The notes under the pieces were generated by a model. That model was not told where the DNA came from. It saw only the letters and a program-made list of their open reading frames with translations, and did not search any database. A stretch of DNA of 5,843 nucleotides, taken from NCBI GenBank assembly GCA_023423675.1, contig JAFAFD010000258.1, positions 1 to 5,843 on the forward strand, written 5' to 3'. The position numbers and the translations under genes were made by a program. The DNA comes from Pseudomonadota bacterium (lineage in GTDB: Bacteria; Pseudomonadota; Gammaproteobacteria; Xanthomonadales; Xanthomonadaceae). Every line of letters begins with the position of its first letter. Positions within the stretch are counted from its first letter, which is position 1. Shown one piece after another: positions 1-5,843 of the stretch.

Positions 1-51
1 GCATCGCGGCCTTCAGGCACGCCAGGTTGGAAGGGGCCAGGCCCCGTCGGC
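1..51. other. Short region downstream of flgL
   Basis: No complete gene is visible in this stretch. Next to the flgL stop it holds GC-rich inverted repeats, described separately. On the minus strand an ATG at 4-2 is preceded by GAAGG (14-10) with five bases between, which could start a following gene 47 bases after flgL; only one codon is visible, so this cannot be tested here. In related bacteria the flagellin genes lie downstream of flgL, but nothing in these bases shows that. Confidence 0.4.
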
Positions 52-59
52 TCAGCCGA
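33..59. repeat. Two adjacent inverted repeats at the flgL 3' end
   Basis: GGGGCC-A-GGCCCC (33-45) and TCGGCT-C-AGCCGA (47-59) are each perfect six-base inverted repeats around one central base, separated by a single G. The second contains the flgL stop codon (54-52) and the last codons. As RNA hairpins each would need to open to about four pairs with a five-base loop. On the minus strand the distal one is followed by TTCC only, not by a run of T, so it is at best a weak terminator; mRNA 3'-end protection is another possibility. Confidence 0.5.
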
Positions 60-1254
60 TCTTGTTGAACAGCGACATCTGCTGCATCTGTGCGAACAGC
101 GTCTGCGCGGCCTGCAGGGCCGTATTCTCCAGCTGGTACTGGCTGAGCGCGTCGGCGTAGTCGAGGTCGCGCATCGACGACAGCGTCGTCTTCAGGGTCA
201 CGCCGTTCGATTCACGCATGTCGGCCGCATTGTCCAGGGTCTTCAGCTGTGCGCCACCCGCCGCGCGTGCGTCGATCATCCGCTCGGCCGCACGGGCCAC
301 GTCGCGCAGGCTGCTCTGCAGAGCGTTCTGCTGCACCGCCAGCTGCTGCGGGGTGCCGGTGTCGCCCTCCAGGGCACCGATCAGCGAATCCAGCGTGCCG
401 AAGATGTCGCGGCTGCTGGACGGCGTGACCGAGAAACTGTCACCCGCCGCGGGTGCGCCATCGATATGCAGGCGTACGCCGTTGACCACCAGGTCATCGC
501 CGGTCTTCATCGTGCCGTTGCTGACCACGGTACCGCTGGCATCAAGCACTTCGTAGCTGTCGGCCGCGGTAAAGCGCGCGCTGAAGGCTTCGCCGTTCCA
601 GGTGTCGGTGCCGTCGCGGGTGATGTTGGTCAGCACACCGGTGCCGGTGTTGCCGGCGGCCGGAGCGCCGTCGACGAAGCCATCGCCGGTGGGTATGCGC
701 AGGAAGATCTCGCTGCCGGGCAGGGCGTCACGCACGTAGGTGTCCGGGCCGACTTCCACCTGGCGCTGGGTCTGGTCGCCGCTGTAGACCACGCTGCCAC
801 CCACCTGCGAGAACGGCGGGTTGCTGTCGTTGGTACCGCCGAACAGATAGCGGCCGGTGCCATCGCTGGCATTGGCAAGCGACAGCAGGTTGTCCCGGAT
901 CGCCTTGATCTCGCTCACCATGGACTCCTTGTCCGCTGCCGCCAGCGCCGGATTGTTGGCGTAGATGGTTAGTTCGTTGATGCGGCCCATCATGTCGCCG
1001 ACCTGGGCAAGCGTGTTCTCCTGCACGCCCAGGCGGTTCTGCACGTTGTTGGCGTTGAGTTTCATGCGCTCCAGCGTTGCCAGCGTGCGGTCCAGGCCCA
1101 CGGCTGCGCCTGCGTTGACCGGGTCATCCTTGGCGGTGACGATCTTGCTGCCGGTGGCGATCTGCTGTTCCAGGTGGTTCAGCTTGGCCTGCTTGGCCAT
1201 CATCAACGACACGGACTGGCTGAACATCATGCCGGTGGAGATGCGGTTGTTCAT
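52..1254 (-). CDS. flgL: FlgL, hook-filament junction protein 2 (hook-associated protein 3)
   Basis: FlgL forms the second ring of the hook-filament junction, between FlgK and flagellin. It resembles flagellin at both ends. The N-terminal helices, about residues 4-135, carry NRISTGMMFSQSV and LEQQIATGSKIVTAKDDP, the flagellin-type N-terminal signature, and run into GRYLFGGTND at 135-143, a common FlgL stretch. The central part, about 150-285, is beta-rich and variable and contains one copy of the module also seen in FlgK. The C-terminal helices end with ALQAAQTLFAQMQQMSLFNKIG, the flagellin-like FlgL terminus. The length of 400 residues is within the family range (the enteric protein has about 317), the excess being in the middle. 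There is no cysteine and no signal peptide, as expected for a flagellar export substrate. The ATG overlaps the flgK stop by one base (TGATG) and has only a weak AGG ten bases upstream, so translation probably depends on flgK. Confidence 0.96.
   Translation of the reverse strand: MNNRISTGMMFSQSVSLMMAKQAKLNHLEQQIATGSKIVTAKDDPVNAGAAVGLDRTLATLERMKLNANNVQNRLGVQENTLAQVGDMMGRINELTIYANNPALAAADKESMVSEIKAIRDNLLSLANASDGTGRYLFGGTNDSNPPFSQVGGSVVYSGDQTQRQVEVGPDTYVRDALPGSEIFLRIPTGDGFVDGAPAAGNTGTGVLTNITRDGTDTWNGEAFSARFTAADSYEVLDASGTVVSNGTMKTGDDLVVNGVRLHIDGAPAAGDSFSVTPSSSRDIFGTLDSLIGALEGDTGTPQQLAVQQNALQSSLRDVARAAERMIDARAAGGAQLKTLDNAADMRESNGVTLKTTLSSMRDLDYADALSQYQLENTALQAAQTLFAQMQQMSLFNKIG
421..582 (-). repeat. 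FlgL beta-rich module resembling the FlgK copies
   Basis: FlgL residues 225-278 run from SARFTAADSYEVLD to VNGVRLHIDGAPAAGDSFSVTP. The final strand-turn-strand matches both FlgK copies, most closely copy 2. It lies in the variable middle of FlgL, which is surface-exposed in related proteins. The alignment was made by eye. Confidence 0.55.
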
Positions 1255-3131
1255 CAGCGCGTTGCCTGCAGGATGGTCTGGAACATGGTGTCGGCGGTGG
1301 AGATCAGCTGCGAAGCGGCCTGGTAGGCCTGCTGCAGGCGCAGCATGTCGGCGGCTTCCTCATCCAGGTTCACGCCGGAAATGGAGTCGCGCGCAGCCTG
1401 TGCCTGGTCGGTGATGACCTGTTGCGCACTGAGCGAGTACTCGGCCGAGCGCGCAGCGGCACCGACCTGCGTGGTCAGGCCGCCGAGGGCGCCGTTCAGG
1501 GTGACGGTGCCGTTGTTGAAGGCCTTGGCGTCCTCGACCTTGGACAGCGCGATTGCGTTGCTGTTGTCCGAGGAGCCCGCCGGCGTCGGGGTGATGTTGA
1601 AGGTATCGCCGGTCTTGGGGGCGCCATCGAGCACGAAGCTCCAGCAATTGGCGCTGATGGTCTGCCCGGCAGTGTAGGTCTGCGGTGCGCCGCCATCGAT
1701 GGTGTAGGTGGTGGCCGAGGTGAACACGATCGCCGCGGGGTTGCGCAGGTTGGCGGCGCTGGCATCAGTGACGGTGACGCCGCTGAGCTTGCCGGTGCCC
1801 GTGTTGGCCAGTGCGGCAGCGCCCTTGATGGCGGCCGCAGCGGCAATCCGCGAGGGATCGGTGATCGCCACGCTCAGGCTGCCGGCCACGCCGGCGGTCG
1901 GCTGCAGCAGGAACCGGTCATTGGTGGCCGGCGCACCGCTTACCACCAGTTCCACGCCACTGATCACCAGCGGATCGCCGGCGGTGCCGGAGCCGGTCAG
2001 CGCGACGCTGGCGCCGGTGTCGGCGCGGCTGGCCTGCCACTGGGTGCCGTCGTACTTCAGCACGATGTTCTGTGCATCCAGCTTGGCCAGGTCGCCGTAG
2101 CTGGCGGTGATGCCGGCGGTACCGGTATTGGCGGTGTTGCCGGTGACGCGCGGGCTGCCCAGGTTGAAGAAGTCACCGCCCATCTGGCCATACAGGTCCA
2201 CGCCATCGCGGTGGCTGCTGTTGAACGATTCGGCCAGGCCGACGGCCATCTTGCCCAGCTCGGCCTGGGCCGGGGTCAGCACCGTATCGCGGAACTCCAT
2301 CAGGCCGCCCATCTGGCCGCCGACCGCCTTGGAGGTCAGGGTCATGGTGCCGCCCTGGGTCTGCAGGGCCAGCTGCAGGCGCTCGGGCTGGTAGGGGTCG
2401 GCAACCGTGGTCACCTTCGAAGCGGTGGTGCCCACCACCAGCGCGTTGCCGCCGGCGGTGTAGACATTCATGAAGCCGCCATCCTGGATGGTCGCGGTGC
2501 CACCGGTATAACCGATCAGCTGCGAGACCAGCTGGTCGCGGCGGTCAAGCAGGTCCGGGGAGGCACCGGCGATGTTGGTGCCGATGGCGCCGTTGACCTG
2601 GGCAATTTCAGCGGCCAGGCGGTTGATCTCGGTCGCGCCGCCGATCAGCCCGTTGTTGACCTCGCCATTGAGGTTGTTGAGGTGAGTGTTGAGCTGCTGG
2701 AAGCGATTGGCCAGCGCGCCGGCGCTGTCCAGCATGTTCTGCCGGTCGGCGGTGCCCGCAGCGTTGGACGAGAGGCCGCTGACGGAATCGAAGAAGTTGG
2801 ACCACATGCCCGACACGTTCGTGGCGGTGTCGGAGAACAGGGCGTCGACCCGGTCGGCCATGGTCGACAGCTGCTTCAGGCGCGCCAGTTCGCCGCTGCC
2901 GTCGAGCAGCCGTGAGATCGCCAGCTGGTCGGCCGCCCGGCGGATGTCGGTGATCCGGGTGCCGCTGCCCACTTCGCCATAGCCATAGTTCTGCGGGTCG
3001 GCGGTGGCGAAGTCGACCTTCTGCCGGCTGTAGCCGGGCGTGTTGATGTTGGCGACGTTGTGGCTGGTGGTCGCCAACGCACGCTGGAAGGCGAGCAGGG
3101 CACTGGTACCGGTGGAAAGGACGCTGGACAT
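1254..3131 (-). CDS. flgK: FlgK, hook-filament junction protein 1 (hook-associated protein 1)
   Basis: FlgK forms the first ring of the junction between the flagellar hook and the filament. It is exported by the flagellar secretion apparatus and has no signal peptide. From the ATG at 3131 the protein has 625 residues. The N-terminal rod/hook-type helix carries NVANINTPGYSR at 25-36, the signature of rod, hook and FlgK proteins. A coiled helical region follows to about 190. The stretch from GGQMGGLMEFRD to GGDFFNL, about 271-323, is a FlgK-specific conserved block. Residues 330-530 are a variable beta-rich region with two copies of a module ending in GAP..(N/G)D.F...P. The C-terminal helix, about 585-621, contains SGVNLDEEAADMLRLQQAY. 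The in-frame TTG at 3143 would add four residues but overlaps the flgJ stop, and the ATG has a well-placed GAGGA. Cys496 is unusual for an exported axial protein. The stop overlaps the flgL start by one base. Confidence 0.97.
   Translation of the reverse strand: MSSVLSTGTSALLAFQRALATTSHNVANINTPGYSRQKVDFATADPQNYGYGEVGSGTRITDIRRAADQLAISRLLDGSGELARLKQLSTMADRVDALFSDTATNVSGMWSNFFDSVSGLSSNAAGTADRQNMLDSAGALANRFQQLNTHLNNLNGEVNNGLIGGATEINRLAAEIAQVNGAIGTNIAGASPDLLDRRDQLVSQLIGYTGGTATIQDGGFMNVYTAGGNALVVGTTASKVTTVADPYQPERLQLALQTQGGTMTLTSKAVGGQMGGLMEFRDTVLTPAQAELGKMAVGLAESFNSSHRDGVDLYGQMGGDFFNLGSPRVTGNTANTGTAGITASYGDLAKLDAQNIVLKYDGTQWQASRADTGASVALTGSGTAGDPLVISGVELVVSGAPATNDRFLLQPTAGVAGSLSVAITDPSRIAAAAAIKGAAALANTGTGKLSGVTVTDASAANLRNPAAIVFTSATTYTIDGGAPQTYTAGQTISANCWSFVLDGAPKTGDTFNITPTPAGSSDNSNAIALSKVEDAKAFNNGTVTLNGALGGLTTQVGAAARSAEYSLSAQQVITDQAQAARDSISGVNLDEEAADMLRLQQAYQAASQLISTADTMFQTILQATR
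1584..1733 (-). repeat. FlgK beta-rich module, copy 2
   Basis: FlgK residues 467-516 begin AIVFTSATTYTIDGG and end CWSFVLDGAPKTGDTFNITPT. The GAP.(T/A)GD(T/S)F.(I/V)TP ending is closer to the FlgL copy (DGAPAAGDSFSVTP) than to copy 1. This copy holds the single cysteine of FlgK, at the place where copy 1 and the FlgL copy have glycine. Confidence 0.55.
1899..2069 (-). repeat. FlgK beta-rich module, copy 1
   Basis: FlgK residues 355-411 begin NIVLKYDGTQWQA and end ISGVELVVSGAPATNDRFLLQP. The pattern is a hydrophobic strand, an aspartate- or alanine-rich turn, then I.G..L.V.GAP...D.F...P. The same pattern recurs at residues 467-516 of FlgK and 225-278 of FlgL. The similarity is at protein level only and was aligned by eye; it could be a shared fold of the exposed domains of these proteins or an old duplication. 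Confidence 0.55.
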
Positions 3132-3136
3132 GGGGT

Positions 3137-3141
3137 TCCTC
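3137..3141 (-). promoter_or_regulatory. Ribosome binding site of flgK formed by the flgJ stop
   Basis: GAGGA lies five bases before the flgK ATG at 3131. Its first two bases are the last two of the flgJ stop codon TGA (3142-3140). This spacing is good for ATG initiation, whereas the alternative TTG at 3143 lies within the element and has no site of its own. Ribosomes ending flgJ translation would stop directly on it, so flgJ-flgK coupling is likely. Confidence 0.75.
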
Positions 3142-4351
3142 AACGACGGGTGATACCCAGCGCCGCGGTCGCGGTGCTGGCGAAGGTCTGGCCAAGGCGC
3201 GTGCCGGCGTTGGCCACGGCGGCGACGGCACGCTCGATGGTCGGTCCGCCGGCAATGGCGGCGATCTTGGCTGCGTAGCGCGGATCGGTGGCGTAGCCGG
3301 CGCGCTGCAGACCGCGGGCGAAGCCCTGCACATCAGTGCCGGCCTGCAGGGCCTGCTGGTAGCGCGGGCTGGTCTTCAGCAGGCGCACGTAGTCGGCAAA
3401 GCTCTCGGCCGGCGTGCTGTAGGCGCGGAAGCTGGCAGTTTCGTTACGGCGCACGCCATCGACATACTCGTGGGTACCGGCGACAGCGCTCTGGCCCTTC
3501 CAGCCGGTGGCCTTGATGCCGAACAGGTTGTGCGAGGTGCTGCCGTCGGCGTGCTTGATCTGGCGCTTGCCCCAGCCGGTTTCCAGCGCGGCCTGGGCGA
3601 CCAGGGCGCGGGCGTCCACGCCCAGTTCCTTGGCCGCGCTCTGAGCGTGTTCCCAGATGCTGGCGACGAAGCCCTCGGGGGTGTTCGCGCCCAGCTGGGC
3701 CACGGCGGTGCGCGTTGCCAGCGCATCGGCCGGGGTGCCGACGCTGCCGCGGTTGCTGGCGGTGGCCGCCCACTGGTCGTTGCTGGCGGCCCAGTCGTCG
3801 CCGTCGATGCTGCTGGCGTACGGGTCATGGGTGCCCAGCGAGCGGTGCATGCTGCTGCTGTCACGGCCGGCGATCAGGTCCAGCGCCTGTTCCATTGGTG
3901 CCAGTGCAGGGTTGACTGCCGCCTGTGCGCCATCCTGGGTGCCGGCAGCCATCTGCTGCAGCATGCGCACGGCCTGGCTGGCATCATCCAGCGACATCGA
4001 CGGGGCCGTCGTGGCCGGTGCATTCAACTGATACGCGCGGCTGGCCTTGGCCGGGTCCACGCGGTTGTCCAGCGCCGGGCCGTCGGCCTGCTGGCCGGAC
4101 AGCTGGCGGCTGATGATCGACGACAGGCCCAGGCCCTTGCCGCGGGTCATCGCCTCGGCGATCTTCTGGTCGTACATCTCCCGGAACATCTTGTTTTCAC
4201 CGGGGAACAGCGAATCACCAAAGCTGGCATCACGCATGCTCTTGACCAGCATCTGTGCGAACTGGCCTTCCAGCTGGCGAGCAACCTTGTCGATCTTCGC
4301 CGGGTCGTTCTGCTGTACGGGATTCAGGTCAAAGGCGGGCGTGATGCGCAT
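3140..4351 (-). CDS. flgJ: FlgJ, rod cap protein with peptidoglycan hydrolase (glucosaminidase) domain
   Basis: FlgJ is a bifunctional protein exported to the periplasm by the flagellar apparatus. Its N-terminal part caps and scaffolds the growing rod, and its C-terminal part cuts peptidoglycan so that the rod can pass. The rod-binding domain spans about residues 18-85, with ARQLEGQFAQMLVKSMRDA and NKMFREMYDQ as typical family stretches. A long Ala/Ser/Gln-rich linker follows at about 86-222. The glucosaminidase domain (GH73 family) covers about 223-367. Glu257 in AALETGWGK fits the catalytic acid; Glu295 in THEY and Tyr353 in AGYATDP fit the second acid and conserved tyrosine of the family. 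A 36-residue alanine-rich tail ends the protein. At 403 residues it is longer than the enteric protein of about 316, mainly because of the linker. There is no signal peptide. The start ATG has a strong Shine-Dalgarno site inside the end of flgI. Confidence 0.97.
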   Translation of the reverse strand: MRITPAFDLNPVQQNDPAKIDKVARQLEGQFAQMLVKSMRDASFGDSLFPGENKMFREMYDQKIAEAMTRGKGLGLSSIISRQLSGQQADGPALDNRVDPAKASRAYQLNAPATTAPSMSLDDASQAVRMLQQMAAGTQDGAQAAVNPALAPMEQALDLIAGRDSSSMHRSLGTHDPYASSIDGDDWAASNDQWAATASNRGSVGTPADALATRTAVAQLGANTPEGFVASIWEHAQSAAKELGVDARALVAQAALETGWGKRQIKHADGSTSHNLFGIKATGWKGQSAVAGTHEYVDGVRRNETASFRAYSTPAESFADYVRLLKTSPRYQQALQAGTDVQGFARGLQRAGYATDPRYAAKIAAIAGGPTIERAVAAVANAGTRLGQTFASTATAALGITRR

Positions 4352-4352
4352 G

Positions 4353-5495
4353 TCAGATCACCTCGAGTTCGGCGCTCAGGGCACCGGCCTGCTTCAGTGC
4401 TTCCAGGATCGCGATCAGGTCGCCCGGGGCAGCGCCCACGGCGTTCACGGCATGCACGATTTCATCCAGCGTGGTGCCGCCGTTGAACTTGAACATGCGG
4501 CTGCCATCGTTGGTGGCGGTGACGGTCGACTGCGGAGTGACCACGGTCTGCCCGCCGCCGAAGGCATTGGGTTGGCTGACGTTGGCGTTTTCCTGGATGG
4601 TGACCGTCAGCGAGCCGTGCGAGATGGCAGCCGGGCCGACGCGCACCTGCTGGCCGATCACCACGGTGCCGGTACGCGAATTGACCACCACCTTGGCCGG
4701 TGCGCTGCCGGGGGTCAGTTCCAGGTTCTCGATGCGGGCCAGCAGGCCGATGCGTGCGCCGGGATCGGTCGGGGCAGCCACGGCCACGGTCACGCCATCG
4801 ACGGCGCGTGCAGCGCCTTCGCCGAACGCATTGTTGAGTGCGGCCACCATGCGCGAGACGGTGGTGAAATCGCCGTTGTGCAGGTTCAGGGTGATGTCGC
4901 CGCCGTTGGCCAGCGGATCGGGCAGGGCACGTTCAACAGTCGCGCCGTTGGGGATGCGGCCGACGCTGGGCACGTTCACCGAGACGCGCGAACCATCCTT
5001 GCCCTGTGCGCCGAAGCCGCCGACGATCAGGTTGCCTTGGGCGATCGCGTAGATCTGCCCGTCAGCGCCGCGCAGCGGGGCCATCAGCAGCGAGCCGCCG
5101 CGCAGCGACACGGCGTTGCCGATGGAGGACACGGTGATGTCGATCGGCTGGCCCGGTTTGGCGAACGCCGGCAGCTCGGCGTGGATCGCCACGGCGGCCA
5201 CGTTCTTCAGCTGCGGGTTGACGTTGGCCGGCACGTTCACGCCCAGCTCGCCCAGCAGGTTCTTCAGGCTCTGCACGGTGAAGGGCGCCTGGCTGGTGCG
5301 GTCACCGCTGCCATCCAGACCGACCACCAGGCCGTAGCCCACCAGGGCATTGCCACGCACGCCGCCGACCTGGGCCAGGTCCTTGATGCGTTCGGCGCTG
5401 GCCGGGGCCGCAACGGCCATTGCAATGACAAACACGCCGAGGCATGCGGCGATGCGACGTTGCCAGGCGGAAGAGAAGAGAGAGTTCATGGCCAT
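4353..5495 (-). CDS. flgI: FlgI, flagellar P-ring protein precursor
   Basis: FlgI is the periplasmic protein that polymerises around the rod in the peptidoglycan layer to form the P-ring. The 380 residues match the usual family length. The N-terminus is a Sec-type signal peptide: Arg13-Arg14, a hydrophobic core at about 15-31, and APASA ending at residue 34, giving a mature protein that starts ERIKDL as in other FlgI proteins. Family hallmarks are [13 protein letters not shown] at 53-65, [10 protein letters not shown] in the later part, and the C-terminal [19 protein letters not shown] from 337. Two in-frame ATGs lie two codons apart (5495 and 5489); the second is better spaced from a weak TGAG element, which would give 378 residues. 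The gene follows flgH by two bases and precedes flgJ by one base. The mature part contains no cysteine, unlike enteric FlgI, which uses a disulfide bond. Only Cys18, in the signal peptide, is present. Confidence 0.97.
   Translation of the reverse strand: MAMNSLFSSAWQRRIAACLGVFVIAMAVAAPASAERIKDLAQVGGVRGNALVGYGLVVGLDGSGDRTSQAPFTVQSLKNLLGELGVNVPANVNPQLKNVAAVAIHAELPAFAKPGQPIDITVSSIGNAVSLRGGSLLMAPLRGADGQIYAIAQGNLIVGGFGAQGKDGSRVSVNVPSVGRIPNGATVERALPDPLANGGDITLNLHNGDFTTVSRMVAALNNAFGEGAARAVDGVTVAVAAPTDPGARIGLLARIENLELTPGSAPAKVVVNSRTGTVVIGQQVRVGPAAISHGSLTVTIQENANVSQPNAFGGGQTVVTPQSTVTATNDGSRMFKFNGGTTLDEIVHAVNAVGAAPGDLIAILEALKQAGALSAELEVI
4357..4364 (-). promoter_or_regulatory. Strong ribosome binding site of flgJ inside flgI
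   Basis: GAGGTGAT is an eight-base match to the anti-Shine-Dalgarno sequence and lies five bases before the flgJ ATG (seven from the end of GAGGTG). It overlaps the last Glu-Val-Ile codons of flgI, so both the FlgI C-terminus and flgJ initiation depend on these bases. It supports the ATG at 4351 as the flgJ start and is the strongest initiation signal in the window. Confidence 0.8.
5394..5495 (-). other. FlgI signal peptide coding segment
   Basis: These 34 codons encode a charged N-region ending in Trp12-Gln13-Arg-Arg or so, a hydrophobic alanine/valine-rich core, and an Ala-Ser-Ala signal peptidase I motif. Cleavage after Ala34 would leave Glu35 as the first mature residue, matching the ERI start known for mature enteric FlgI. 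A Sec route is inferred from these properties. It contrasts with FlgJ, FlgK and FlgL here, which have no signal peptide and should leave through the flagellar export apparatus. Confidence 0.85.
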
Positions 5496-5496
5496 G

Positions 5497-5500
5497 CTCA
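5497..5500 (-). promoter_or_regulatory. Weak TGAG ribosome binding element of flgI
   Basis: The flgH stop codon and the following G form TGAG. It sits seven bases before the second flgI ATG (5489) but only one base before the first ATG (5495). Spacing therefore favours the second ATG as the true start, giving a 378-residue precursor. The match to the anti-Shine-Dalgarno sequence is only four bases, and coupling to flgH translation may matter more. Confidence 0.4.
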
Positions 5501-5843
5501 GAACGGCGCCAGCGCGGAGTTGAAGAAGCGGCTCAGCCAGCCCATCGCATTGGACTGCGCGACCGGGCCGCGGCCGCCGTAGACGATGCGGGCTTCGGCC
5601 ACGCGGCTGGAGGGAATGCTGTTGTCCTGCGCGATGTCGGCCGGGCGCACGATGCCCTGCACCTGCACCAGCTCATCGCCCTGGTTCAGACGCAGGTTCT
5701 TCTGCCCTTGTACGACCAGGTTGCCGTTGGGCAGGCGCTGCACCACGGTCACCGTCACGCTGCCCTGCAGGCGGTTGCTCTGCGCGCTGTTGCCCTTGCC
5801 GGTGAAGTCACGCTTGCCGGCGGCGGTCGCGCTGAGGATGTCC
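5498..5843 (-). CDS. flgH: FlgH, flagellar L-ring protein (partial, C-terminal 114 residues)
   Basis: FlgH is the outer-membrane lipoprotein that forms the L-ring, the bushing through which the flagellar rod leaves the cell. Only the C-terminal half is present. The reading frame is open to the right edge of the window, so the start, the lipoprotein signal peptide and its lipobox cysteine lie outside. The visible part begins [13 protein letters not shown] and continues through the family-typical stretches [18 protein letters not shown] and [13 protein letters not shown], and ends near the terminus with [10 protein letters not shown], a hallmark of the FlgH C-terminus. The valine codon GTG at 5758-5756 is inside this protein and should not be taken as a start, because conserved FlgH sequence continues upstream of it in frame. 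The stop TGA (5500-5498) lies two bases before the first flgI start codon. The identification rests on recalled family motifs and on the gene order. Confidence 0.95.
   Translation of the reverse strand, partial: DILSATAAGKRDFTGKGNSAQSNRLQGSVTVTVVQRLPNGNLVVQGQKNLRLNQGDELVQVQGIVRPADIAQDNSIPSSRVAEARIVYGGRGPVAQSNAMGWLSRFFNSALAPF

Noticed and set aside
1422..2915. Open frame of 497 codons on the plus strand opposite flgK
   Set aside because: Same reasons: it lies wholly within flgK, has shadow-like composition, and shows no recognisable domain.
3143..3143. TTG start for flgK
   Set aside because: It has no ribosome binding site of its own, overlaps the flgJ stop, and adds residues not expected at the FlgK N-terminus; the ATG at 3131 is better.
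2608..3333. Minus-strand open frame of 241 codons overlapping the flgJ-flgK junction in another frame
   Set aside because: It is rich in Arg, Pro and Gln, overlaps two real genes in another frame and has no recognisable motif.
3470..4486. Open frame of 338 codons on the plus strand opposite flgJ
   Set aside because: It is antisense to flgJ and the end of flgI with Gly/Ala/Arg/His-rich composition. The long frame is explained by the scarcity of A/T-rich stop codons in GC-rich DNA.
4047..5582. Open frame of 511 codons on the plus strand opposite flgI, flgH and the start of flgJ
   Set aside because: It is antisense to well-recognised genes. The product is rich in His, Gly, Ala, Arg and Val in the way expected from the reverse complement of GC-rich codons, no family is recognisable, and it runs across a gene junction.
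5756..5758. GTG at 5758 as the start of a small separate gene
   Set aside because: Conserved FlgH sequence continues upstream of it in frame to the window edge, so it is an internal valine codon.
1..5843. Sigma-28 or sigma-54 promoters inside the window
   Set aside because: Reading for the typical flagellar promoter patterns on the minus strand showed no convincing match, and the gaps between genes are at most 8 bases. A full matrix scan was not possible.

Overview
This window holds part of a flagellar structural operon. Five genes are encoded head-to-tail on the minus strand, so transcription runs from the right edge to the left edge. In transcription order they are flgH (3' part only, cut by the right edge), flgI, flgJ, flgK and flgL. 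All four complete genes are intact, with no frameshift, insertion sequence, RNA gene or CRISPR array seen.

The DNA is very GC-rich, with strong G/C preference at third codon positions. FlgJ is a roughly 400-residue two-domain form, and an FlgK of about 625 residues is followed directly by an FlgL of 400. This combination, with the order flgH-I-J-K-L, suits a gammaproteobacterium of the Xanthomonadaceae (Stenotrophomonas, Xanthomonas or a relative). The genus is an inference, not proven by the sequence.

Layout: 5843-5498 flgH (outer-membrane L-ring lipoprotein, C-terminal 114 residues); 5495-4353 flgI (periplasmic P-ring); 4351-3140 flgJ (rod cap and peptidoglycan hydrolase); 3131-1254 flgK (hook-filament junction 1); 1254-52 flgL (hook-filament junction 2); 51-1 a short tail with two adjacent inverted repeats. 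Gaps between genes are 2, 1, 8 and -1 bases. There is therefore no room for internal promoters outside coding DNA, and expression is probably from one polycistronic message with translational coupling.

The products act in sequence during assembly. FlgJ caps the growing rod and cuts a hole in the peptidoglycan. FlgI and FlgH are secreted by Sec and form the bushing around the rod in the wall and outer membrane. FlgK and then FlgL are exported through the flagellar secretion apparatus and join the hook to the filament.

The region is ordinary core flagellar DNA and I see no undescribed system in it. The points worth a second look are details: a shared beta-rich module seen twice in FlgK and once in FlgL, a lone cysteine in FlgK, a mature FlgI without cysteine, start-codon choices for flgK and flgI, and paired inverted repeats at the end of flgL.
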